Below, one piece after another: positions 50,567-62,100 of a DNA stretch of 64,000 nucleotides. Source of the DNA: Synchiropus splendidus. Lineage: Eukaryota; Chordata; Actinopteri; Syngnathiformes; Callionymidae. The notes below the pieces were generated by a model. The model made no database searches and was not told the DNA's origin. It was given only the letters and a program-made list of their open reading frames with translations. Each line of letters begins with the position of its first letter. Within the stretch, counting starts at the first letter, position 1. The position numbers and the translations under genes are program-made. The stretch lies in assembly GCF_027744825.2 (NCBI RefSeq), contig NC_071345.1, forward strand, positions 17,392,001 to 17,456,000, written 5' to 3'.

Positions 50567-52078
50567 ATCTTTAGCATTAGTTTCCTTAGCATCAAGCCCT
50601 GCAGTTGGAACGTAGCCTTAGTGCCACATTTGAGTCAACTAACATCACAAAAGATGCTACAGTATATACACTATGTGGCATCATAACTAACTTAACAATG
50701 AGAGCTTATGATTGTCACCCACACATGCCCTTATCCTACCCCTAGTCATTTGCTTTTGACATCAGGAAATGCCGCAGGAGGGAAGCATATTAATTCGATT
50801 TAAACATCTAATGTGCTAACACCAAAAATAGTCAAAAATGTCTAGTTTGACTACCGTTATTAAGTGCCACTGGAGTGAGAATGTGTTTGCAAAGAACCAG
50901 TTTGAGTGAGATTTCTGTGCCTGAATTGTGTAAATATTCCTGCATACTAAGGTGACAACAAAAAATAGAATTCTGAATTAGTGCCCAATGTGAATAGTAA
51001 AAAGTCTCTTCCCGTAGCTTAGACTAAACTACAGCAGACTCTGACTTAAATATGTGACCAAAGGCAAAGTTGCGCATGTGTTTTCTGAAGGTTCATTTGA
51101 CTGTCATCCGCAGCGATTTCAATGGTTATCAACACTGCGCGACCGGCCAAGTCTGGAAATATTTCTTTAATTTTCCAGCAACTATGTGCAAGTCATAATG
51201 GAGTCATGTTTAAAATGACGAAACCCCAGACATTCCTGGCATGTCAACTGTACCTGCAGCCACCTGCTCACAGCTGTCAACAGCTGGACAATTACCTCAG
51301 CGCTGACATGCCTGGTGGTCTTATCTTCCACTTCCCTCTCATGCACCACTCTTTTTTAAACCATGTATTCCTCATCAGCATCTTTACCAATGCAGCGTTT
51401 ACATTTAACTTCATCGCTGTTGACCAGAAAACACCCAGATTGTTCCTATAGGCCTCTACGTCACGCTGGAAGTCGAATCAAACCTGTTTTGAATCAATCA
51501 ACCCATCACCGACAGTTTGTTTCATTCAGTGGAATCCAGCCGGAGGAAGCATTTATGACTTAGAGAGAACAGTGAGTGGAAACCCAGCAGTCGGAAGGCT
51601 TGGCTTTCACAGAGGAAACAAACATGTTCCTGGTTAGCAGGTGTCGTTTGAGTTAATGAGACACAGAGGCGTGTGGGCTGTGGTGCTGCTCTGCACCGAA
51701 AATTGCAATGATTGATTTAAAAAAAAATCTCCTTATGCTTTCAGTACCTTTGTTTCATCAGTTTCCGAACCCATAGAAGCAAAAACATACTCTAAATTGC
51801 CCTGCCATAGAATGGAGACCTCTCACCTCTGCCTCTCACCCTGTGTTGCTGGGATCAGATTCACCCATCTACATCTGCGAAGGGAATTGTCAGCCACTCT
51901 CTTGCCGGGGTCCTTTGAATTCCCCTGGGAAAAGCTCCATGACGGCAAGCACAAGATAGTGATTTCCTGGAGTTTGTGAGGACCCTTTTAGAAACGGATT
52001 AAATTTAACAGATTAAAAAGAGATCTGAAAATAAATCCTAAATAGATAGTGACTGATGAAATGACCTGAGTGGACTGA

Positions 52079-52312
<234 letters not shown>

Positions 52313-52913
52313 TGATCCAAAACTGCACCTCAGGGCGAGGGGAGAAACCATGGCCATGGGTCAGAAATCAGACGGGTATAAAGGCAACCCTCACCATTCA
52401 CATGCAGGAAACACCCTTTGCATAAGTGAGCTACAGTAAGCGTCTCCACTGACGCCTGCCAGCTGGGAAAGCACCTCCGCTCTGTGCCAGTCACCTACAC
52501 AGTCTGCTGTTGTTGACCACCTTTAGTCGGTGCAGTGTGCAGCTCTGCAAGACGATCCCAGCAGTGGGAAGGGCAGCACGTGTGTGTGTCTGTAACTCTA
52601 AACGCCCCAAGAATAGCCTGTTTGCACTGCTGCATATAAACTCTGTGTAATGGCTCCATGTCATGTTGGCCATGGGCGTGGCAGCATCTGAAGCTACTGC
52701 GCTCCACGCGGCTGAACTTGGCCTGGCAGAAGGGTGGACTCTGTTTTCACCACTCCTCACATGACCCAGCTGCTGCTGAAGTTAAGCACAGCCGGAGATG
52801 TCCCCTGAACCTGGGCATACTCTGTACAGCATGAGTTTACACAACAGTGTTCAAGGTGACCTCAAGGTGGCAGGCTGTTGTTTTCCATGCATTGCTTTAG
52901 AACTGCTGTCTGA

Positions 52914-52934
52914 ATATATATATATATATATATA
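52914..52934. repeat. (TA)n microsatellite
   Basis: Short TA run followed by CACC. Confidence 0.9.
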
Positions 52935-53143
52935 CACCACATCTGGCGTGGCCTGAAGCTTGACATGTGGTCTTGCAGTGGACCAAAACAGATGACCTCT
53001 AAGAACTTCTTCTTTTTTTTAAATCAGCTTTGATCTGAAGGTTTGGCATCTAAACGGAACGTATAAAAATTATTGTAATTATTTGAAAGAGCATGTCCAA
53101 TTCAATGTCATTGTCCAGACATTAAAATGTAAAATGTATAGAG

Positions 53144-53525
53144 CAGAGGTCGGCACTTAAATTTCCAAAAGGGCCACATTATAAAATGAGACTGTTGTGA
53201 GGGGCCATCATGCCAAAAGAAAGGCGGCAGTGACTATGAAAAGTGAGATTAAAAAATTCTTTAGTAACGTGGACACAATGAACCATTAAATATTCAGTGG
53301 TAGCAAAGATATTAAGAAGTGGAGATATGTATCTTATTTGAATATAAATCATAATAAAACCAAGGAACATGCATCTAAGATAAAAAGTCAATTTATTTCA
53401 AAATATATTTAGAATTTTCTTTCATTTAATTTTGAGGAAAATAGTAATTGACAAACAAAAAGAAGAAACAAAAACACAGGGAAAGTTCTGCATATGGCCC
53501 CCGGGTCGCACTTTGCCCAGGTCTG
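53144..53525. mobile_element. hAT-type non-autonomous element, second copy, perfect 8-bp target duplication
   Basis: Left end CAGAGGTCGGCACTTAAATT; right end GGGTCGCACTTTGCCCAGGT followed by CTG. The reverse complement of the right end is CAGACCTGGGCAAAGTGCGA, matching the left end of the 37.6 kb copy. GTATAGAG lies on both sides (53136-53143 and 53526-53533), a perfect 8-bp target duplication diagnostic of hAT-superfamily insertion. 382 bp, with AT-rich non-coding interior. Confidence 0.88.
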
Positions 53526-54129
53526 GTATAGAGGAACAAGAAGCAACTCTTCTTCTGTAGATGTCCACTGAGAGACACAAACACACGCATCAAAGCAGCC
53601 ACAGCAGAACCCTCTGATTTCCTGTATCAAAGCAGAAACATCCCAGCCTTTCCAGAAAGTCTATAAAAATATTATTTGGCAGTATACTTCTTCCTTATGC
53701 CAGTGAAACCAAATTTAGAGAAACGAACGTCATCTCTGCCACATCAGCGCTGCCTTCATGTCGGCTGAGTTTCTGCAGTACAAGTTTGTTTTTTTTTGGA
53801 CCATTATATACAGTACAGAACCATACAATCCTCACAGATTGTTTTGAGACTGTCGAAGGACTAAAGCCAGCTGACTGCAACTTTAATTCAACCTGATGAA
53901 AGGCAGACTGCCTGCTGTCTGAGTTGAGTGGAGCTGACCTGACCTTCGAGGAGGGTCAGAGATGGTCATCGTAGGGGATAATTGCAAACTCTTCAGTCGG
54001 TAGTGTTGACTTTGGAATGACCGACTCAACTGACCTGCTTCATGTCAAATCTTTCTTTGTCTCAGAAAAATCATGCTTGAGCACAGTGACAGCTAGGTTC
54101 AGCGCCAAAAGGTTCATGAAGTTAGACAG

Positions 54130-54300
54130 CATAACTTGTTTTAAATGGTGGGGAACAAATGTAAATGTACAAGAAGAGAAATGATAGAGGTATGGAGGAG
54201 AAGAGAGAGCAGGTGAAAGAAGAAGAGGGAGACAACCTATGAGGATCATGTGTCCAGTAAAGGAGGACATGAAGCAGATAGGTGTGACTAGGAAGGAGCC
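54130..54300 (+). mobile_element. RTE-like LINE C-terminal scrap
   Basis: One frame reads GERRRGRQPMRIMCPVKEDM then KQIGVTRK, equivalent to the RGRPKRRFMEVVKEDM end of the LINE at 29.2 kb and the VTEEDMKRIGLTRQ of the one at 24.2 kb. No further domain remains. Confidence 0.6.
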
Positions 54301-54935
54301 TTGATATACATGGCCAGAACAGCAGTGAGAGCGGGAGTTTTTCCTCCCCTCCAGCTCAGATATGAAGCAGACCCCCGCCCCCCGGTATCACTCGCTTCTG
54401 TGACTGCAAAGGAATGATGGGGGCAGACGGGGGCTACACGTTATGAGGCAGTGGTAGCCCCAGATAATTATTGAAATGACTGCTATTATGGGATTATATT
54501 TGTCCTTGAGTGGATGTGGGGTTACTAAGAGGCGGCTGGGCAGAACTCCAAACCGACCAAGATGCTTTTCTCGTTCATATAAATGATCAGCCGGACTGTA
54601 ATCTCCTAATCTCTCTTTCTCTGTTTATATGTCACAAGATTTTCATCCTGTTGTGGTAAAAACATCCGCGTTGTATCCCTTTAAAGTTGTAGCTGATTTA
54701 AGGCCCATTCATTTTGGTGAGAGGAACCTTTTGTTTTCCCCTCGCAGGAATGTGATTATGTTGCAATTTAATGTGAGAAAATATTGCCGTCATGACAGCA
54801 CATATCTCTTGCTTGTGCGGTTCTGTAGGGAGAGAGGTACATCTTATTTACACAGGAGTTCTACTTTTACTGCCTTATCCTGTTATTACACTGGACTTTA
54901 TCTTTCCCCAGACCTGATGTGACCTGGAATACCCT

Positions 54936-54974
54936 CCACACACACACACGCACACACACACACACACACACACA
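54936..54974. repeat. (CA)n microsatellite
   Basis: CA run of about 19 copies with one CG interruption, 63 bp before the tetranucleotide block. Confidence 0.95.
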
Positions 54975-55036
54975 GACGTTTGTGTTTGCTGTCCTTGTGG
55001 GGACATTATGAGGTTTCTCATTGCCATAGTGTTTTC

Positions 55037-55037
<1 letters not shown>

Positions 55038-55106
<69 letters not shown>

Positions 55107-55119
55107 GTCTGTCTGTCTA

Positions 55120-55165
<46 letters not shown>

Positions 55166-55170
55166 ATCTA

Positions 55171-55206
<36 letters not shown>

Positions 55207-55210
55207 CCTA

Positions 55211-55245
<35 letters not shown>

Positions 55246-55282
55246 GCCTGTCTGTCTATCTATCTGTCTATCTATCTATCTA

Positions 55283-55329
<47 letters not shown>

Positions 55330-55356
55330 GTCTATCTATCTATCTGTCTGTCTATC

Positions 55357-55428
<72 letters not shown>

Positions 55429-55512
55429 GTCTATCTATCTATCTGTCTGTCTATCATCTATCTATCTATTTATCTATCTATCTATCTGTCTGTCTGTCTG
55501 TCTGTCGGTCTG

Positions 55513-55551
<39 letters not shown>

Positions 55552-55632
55552 ATCTATCTCTCTGCCTATCTATCTATCTATCTCTCTGTCTATCTATCTA
55601 TCTATCTGTCTGTCTGTCTATCTATCTGTCTG

Positions 55633-55663
<31 letters not shown>

Positions 55664-55732
55664 CTCTGTCTATCTATCTATCTATGTATCTATGTATCTA
55701 TCTATCTGTCTATCTATCTATCTGTCTATCTA
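55038..55732. repeat. Long (CTAT)n/(CTGT)n tetranucleotide block (GATA/GACA on the other strand)
   Basis: About 695 bp made almost only of CTAT and CTGT units in alternating runs, with rare variants (CTTT, CTCT, CTAC, CGGT) and occasional ATCATC phase slips. On the minus strand this is GATA/GACA, the composition of Bkm-type satellite. Long frames through it (about 260 codons of Leu-Ser-Ile-Tyr/Leu-Ser-Val-Cys) are translation artefacts of a 4-bp repeat. Confidence 0.98.
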
Positions 55733-58700
55733 TGGCACCAACTCTTACATTCTCTTGCATCATTTCTCTAGTTAGTCATAAAAAAGAACTAATCTGACAT
55801 CACCCTCTTGTCCTTGGTTTTGGTTTCTTTAATCCAGCCACCTCTTGAGCACCATTTGTTTGCCAGGAAACGTCCACTTCAAATAAATGTGACTTTAAAT
55901 GAGCAGTTTTAGATTTTTTTTTTTTTTTCTGGGACCAGACAACGCTTGACCTCGTCATGGAAAGGTGGCTGCTCCGCTCCTCTTACAGTGGCACTCTGTA
56001 ATTATCCAATTCAAAGTCTCTGGTAAGTAAAGGTCACCCCTCCAGATGAGGCATGAGAGCAGCCTCTGGCATCCCGGGAAGTTTCCACAGTCACCGTTTG
56101 TCTTATGATCTGTGGGTCAGTTCTTCTGATCTGCTACATGGGGGAGGCTTGCCTTGTCAAGAGGTGCGATGGCGTGTGTGCAGAGACATTGCAGGTTGTT
56201 GGTTTTTACTCTCGCCTCCTGCAGCACACATTTTCTCACCCGCCTGTTGCACACATCGCTGCAAAACACTGACGTGCTAGGGTGAGAGTTCACTCCTCCT
56301 TATTCCTTTGCTTCTGACTCCGTGTTTTTCTTCTGAGGGTTTTTTTTTTTTGGTGGACATCAATGACAAAGCCCGGTATCGTCTTTCCACAGCCGTGGGT
56401 TATACCTGTCCATCATATGTTCATGCGTAAGTAGGTGCCCTGTGGAAAGATTGCGACCACCCTGGAATGTTAGCCTAGGAGGTAACAAGTGTCGTTTCAA
56501 GTTTATTTACATCATTACTTTTTTGTTTCCTAAAAAGAAGAAACAGACAGGAAATCTGCCTTCATTTTCAGACACAAAAATCAGACACTGCTTCCATTAA
56601 GGTGGAATTATTTTTTCTCAGTGGCTTTGCACTGGTGCTTATCGAAAAAGCAGTTTCTCTTTTCATTGCTCTCTTTGTCAATGCTTTCTCACACATGCTC
56701 CACTCTAACAGACTTCGCTAACAGCTTATACCCTAAGTGCACTCGTAGAAGTGGAGTTACATACAGGTAACAAGGTAACAACTCTTTGTCCAAGTTTATT
56801 TCTATACATTTTCAATATAGATTTCAAATAGATTGATTCTGATTCTGTGTTGTCTCGTCTGAGTCTCGTCTTTCTCTATAGAGGGGAAATGTCAAGCATT
56901 TGTCTACCGAATTTCTGAAAGATGCACACGTCTCTGGACATCAACTGGCATGTAATGCACTGTATAGCTAGAGAACAACTCAGAGTTATAAGAAAAGGAG
57001 TGGGTGGTGGAGGTGTTGGAGGCAAGACTGAGGTATAGGCAGAAGAGGTCAAGGATTCATGGTGAGATAAGAGCCGCACCTATGGGCTGTGTTCTGAGGC
57101 TGGTGGATGGGTGCAGCCAGGTATTTACAACCACAGAACTTGTGTCTGACAGTATTTTCTATGAAGGTATGTTCCCACAAATCATGATCTAAGTGACAAA
57201 CGTGACATGGAAAGTCAGTGTTGACCTATGATTAAGGACGACTGTCAACTGTTGCCCTAAAACATTCCTATAAGGAATGTACTCTGCTTTATACAGTGTT
57301 TCATTTCTGTGCTATGAGTTACAATACACTAAAGTGAGAATTTATCTCAGTCAGTTGAGCAGAGGTCCCCTTTGCATACTCAAACAGGAGGATGCCATAA
57401 GCACTATGGTTGTTAAAAAAGATGAAACACAGAGTGCCATTATGGATGACAATAAGATCTTTGAAATATATTAGCCACATCCACTACATTTAAGAAAAAA
57501 AAGAATATATATTTAGTACATACATAAGGCTGGTCTATAAAAGATTTTTTTTCTCCTGATCTGTTTGAAAACAGGGTCCAGCATCAAGACCGACGATAAA
57601 ACTAGTTTAACAAGCATCATGCTACCAATATAATGGGACTTGTCACATCAGACCAATGAAATTACAGGCGTTTTATTCACAGTGACACCGATGGAAAGTG
57701 CCAGCCGGGAATACACGCATGGTCGAAAACAGAGCAGTGAGCACTTTAATGTAAATAAAACAGCTGCAATTTGATTTGTCTGATGTGAAGAGGCTGAATA
57801 TCTTGGCAACAAGAAGCATGCTTGCCGCCAAAAGATCAGACCGTGAGAAATAGTACTGTCAATAGTCCGTTGTCATCAAACCTCACCTTGTAAACAAGCG
57901 TTTACAGCCACTCAACTTGGACAGCAGCGTTTACATTCGAGCATCCTTCACTGCTTTATTAACAGCATGATTTACAACTATGAGACATTCATGTCATGTT
58001 ATTTAATATACTCTGAAGTGGTATTGGGTGGGACATAATTTAGACGTGTTTATTGGTACAAAATTCTGATGCCTAAAAATATATCTCTGCTGCTAAATTG
58101 AAAGACCTCAGTGTGCATTGTGAATCACTTCTGAGTAGTTGCAGTACAACTTTACTTCAGAAGACACTTTTGAGTTCCACCCTGTTTGACTGCTCTTGTC
58201 AATCGTACAGCATGACCTGTATCAGATGTACCCTCACTCATTTTGGTCACACTCTGGTATTCATGTTGCATATCGCCACCTCTGAGTTTGTTCATAAAGT
58301 AGCTTCCTTTTCTTCTTCTACTTTTGGCCACCTTTGTCGGCAGTTGTATACATGACAGGCCTTTCCATGGCCTGGTTTCAGATGTGTCTATCATTGCAGT
58401 TCAAACAACAGCCATCCAGTATTTCCATCTGCTCTAAAATATATGTGTCTGCTATACTTTAAAGCAACAAAAGCCATTCTTTGGCTCAGTTCTGTCCGTG
58501 TAAAACATCATCCAAACCAGATAGATGTTTAAACATTTACATGGTCTGGTTGTTGCACTGCTGCTAGCAGCGAGCCAAAGTTGCTTCACTGAGTTTCAGA
58601 TACAATCTGAAGCCCAGCACACAACAGGGTGTGGGCTGAAGTTCACGAAGATTGAGATCAGCGTTCGCCTCTGAACTAAGGTTCAGTGTTACACCTTTCT

Positions 58701-59023
58701 TCTCACTGGCTTGCCAAAAGTGTCAACAACAATTTCCCACCGAGCTGGAGAACAGAATAAGCGCATATGTGGCATTTTAGCAACCCAATGGTGCGCTTCC
58801 AAAAGGTCTCACTTGAAGTTTAACAAGTTTAAGGTCACGACTGACGCACTCGACAGCCTAACAAAGCATTTCTGTTTTGCATTCAAGCATATTTACATTC
58901 AGTATTTCTGAATACTCTGACATGAGATCAAGGTTCCACTAAGCACAGTGAACCTGTAAAGATTTGTTTTTGCTCATACATCTTATTCTATCTCATGACA
59001 TGTGCCAATCTGTGGTGCTGCAG

Positions 59024-59127
59024 GCGCTGCTGAAGGATCCTCTCTACATCGGTCTGAGATGCAAGCGAGTGCGAGGCCAGGCCTACGACGACCTGCTGGA
59101 TGAATTTATGACCGCTGTGTCCGACAG
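59024..59127 (+). CDS. me1/me3: Malic enzyme internal exon (inferred exon 6)
   Basis: A 104-nt exon continuing directly from DNE of the previous exon: [34 protein letters not shown], then a split Arg (phase-2 exit). Acceptor is ctgcag, donor is gtatga. [11 protein letters not shown] and YDDLLDEFM are family signatures; RVRGQAYDD is ME1-like. Metal ligands of malic enzyme (Glu255 and Asp256 in ME2) lie in the next exon, which should begin near YGMNCLIQFEDF. I did not find it before the window end, so the C-terminal half, including the NADP-specificity residues, is outside this window. Confidence 0.95.
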
Positions 59128-62100
59128 GTATGATCGTTTCCTCTCCTGCTTGATCACACGCCCACTTCCTTCAGGCTTTTTACCATCGTGAGTTTGATAT
59201 GAACGACACATGGAGCTCCTAAAAGAAATATTTTAAGTGGTTTACCAGCGACAGCGTGGTCAGTTGGAGCTGGACGTCGACTCAGAGGAGCTGAGATCAC
59301 CAGTCGGAGCAAGGGTTTTGTCCAACAGCAAAATCAGAGCTAGATGATTTCATATACCTTCTGTTTGTTGCCATAGAGATACATTATTGTGTCATGACTG
59401 AGAGAGCAAGGATGGGGTTGGGTGGCAGCATGAGAGGCTACTTCCTGTCTGAGAGTCGAAACCCTGCTTCTGTACTCATTTGCCTGTATACATCTGGATA
59501 TCCCTGCTGGGAGGAGCCGTGACAAGTTACTGTTATGACTGTTGCTGTTGATGGTTTGTTTGTCATCATCATAATAGAAAAATGAAGTGCGCTAACGTAG
59601 AAGTGTTTTTTAGGTAGGTTCCTCATTCACTTGTATGGCTTCTTACTCCCCCAAAAATACCATATTTGTGGGTTACAGTTTGAGCTGTTTGACCATATCT
59701 ATTGTTACTGTTCATTCAACGTTGTGACAGTTGGTCCGGTGAGGTCTTCGAGTGCACACACACTCTGTCATATTCCTGGACACACATGTCTATGGTTTAA
59801 CCCGGGAGCTGCGAGTCCAGAGGGAGCGACGCAGCACTGGGCCCCCTCCAGCTGGCAACACGAAACCACCACTCTAATAAGTAGGTGGCTTCTCAACTAC
59901 AGGGAACAGCATTGCTTTTTCCCCAAAGGAGCCAGATTGGCGGAAAATGAATAATTACGGCTCCGAGATTGAAGGAATGATTCCAGCTGACGGTCATTGA
60001 AGTAATATTGATGTTTGGTTGTTTTTCAGGAACCAGAGTAACGTGAGCACCAAGATATCACATTGTCTCATCATCAATAAACAGAGGTCCGGAGGCATTT
60101 CTGCAATTTAGAAATACTTCTGTGATGACTCTGGCCTTAATGAAAGTCTCAAAGATCTTTGGTTTTTTAAATCTCATTAAAGCAAGCTGTGCGATTGATA
60201 CACGGAAATCATTTGCAGACAGCTTAAATAGCCACGAGTGACAGAGACTCAGTCAGGGATTTATTAATGCCGGCACTCTGTCCAAATTTCAGCAGGCACT
60301 TTATGATGGTGAAGTGACCAATGCCATGGCTGGCTCTCTTACAACCTCCTTTTCAGGTCACATTACGAAACAAGATTTGAGGCCAACACTAGCAGCTGGT
60401 TAGATGGGTTTTGACTTCTCGGACACCTGTGTAGTTAAATGAATTTGCTGGGACGGTGTTACTCCGGTTGCTCTGAGGCATGCTGACAAAGCCAATGGGA
60501 AGTTACCGGATCATACAGAGCAACTGTTTTTATATCAATATATCTAGTGTAATATATGCATGCGTACAGTGTACTTCATATTTCTCATTGAACTGTTCCT
60601 GTGGAGGTACGAGTGGGTTTCATTTATTGTTTTTGACTGCCAATGGAGAGAAGGTGTCAGCGACTTACAGAAAAGCCTGGTTTGGCTGAAACAAACAGCA
60701 GCGGAATGCTCATTTATTTTTAAAAGCTGCGAACGTGGGGAACAGAGGGGAGGATGGATGGATAAAATAGGCAAGAGGGGAGAGCAAGAAAATGCAGAAT
60801 GCGTCTTTGTCTTTAACGACGGCTCGGGGATTTGAGAAATAATGTGTGCTGAGAGATGCGGGTCCGCTGAGAGCGCAAAGGAGACTGGGGATTTATTAAG
60901 GCCACGGCCCTGAAGCCCCATGGGGACGGCAGTTAACAGACAGCCTGTGTGTGTGCACACAAACACACGTATGTGCACACAGGTTCCACAGCTGTATTTG
61001 GACAGAGCACCCTTGTCTGTGACCCCTGACTCGCTCGCATGAATGCAGTCCAAATACAAGAATCACTTCTAGTCTGCCCCTTGGCTCCCAGAGTGTGTAT
61101 GACATCAATCTACTTCCTGTTACCTCCAGATTCAAGTTTCATCAAGTGTCCGATGAAGTGATCATGTTTCCTGAAAGAGCTCTCGAGAGCTTCCTCGTCC
61201 TTCAGGTTCAATGTGACTGAAGATGCCTGAGTGATTTGCCTCTTGGGAGGAGAGTGCCTGTTGTCTCTTGCCGGACTATTTGTCATTACTTTAAACTTGA
61301 GTCATGACAACTGCAGTACTAAGATATCAGACTTTTTTGACACTGAGCTGCAGAAAATCGCAACTCGTGTTTCTGCCAGAAGCTGCATTTCCCATTTCTC
61401 TGCCCGTTTTATTGAGACAAGCTGTAAATCAAAGCAAATAGCATTACAAACGAATTGTGAGCGGCTCTGGTGGCGTCTGTCTGGAGTTATACTGTGAGTC
61501 TGAGGTTTGGTTGAGAATTCATTCTGTCAAACTTCTGACTCTAGGCAGTTGTTGTCCAAGAATTTTTAGGAGTCTTGTTAGTTCATGTCTGTCACTGCAA
61601 GGTCATACCTCCCTCAATGTTCACTGGTGGCTCTCTTTTTGCAGCAGGTTCTGCTTGTTATTATTTCAGTGAACATCTTGCTTTCTCAAAAACTGTTTAT
61701 GTGTCAATCATCCTGGCCTCCCAGCTTCTTCTTGATGGAGGTGGAGGACATCCTGGAAAGGTTGTCAGTCGCTGGGTTCTCCCTGGGATTTTTTTTCGGG
61801 CGACGGGGGATGAAAACAATCGTAAAATAGGCGCCTCCTACACTGAGATCGGTAGAAAGATCTTCTCTCACCCTCTGTTCAGACTCGATGTGTCTACCTT
61901 GACTTTTTTGGGACACTGGTCTTCATCAAAGGTAAATGATCTAGATGTGCGTAAAGACCCATTTATGTTCAACGTTACCTACAGATCCGATGGAGCCTTC
62001 TGCTTGTGCTCTGCGTTCATTTTACCCATATTTTTGCATGTTTCCACAAAGCTGGCCGTTCAACAGTCTTGCTGTTACTATATGTAGCTATAGTGAGACA

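Noticed and set aside
54980..55775. Two open frames of 255 and 263 codons rich in [10 protein letters not shown]
   Set aside because: They are read-through of a 4-bp repeat whose length leaves frames open; not a protein gene.
56000..56030. GTAAGT donor-like site after TCTCTG
   Set aside because: No matching acceptor or conserved protein upstream; falls within the intron between exons 5 and 6.
60544..61059. 171-codon minus-strand open frame
   Set aside because: Low similarity to anything, starts in mixed-composition intronic sequence, contains CA-repeat-coded stretches; no splice or domain support.
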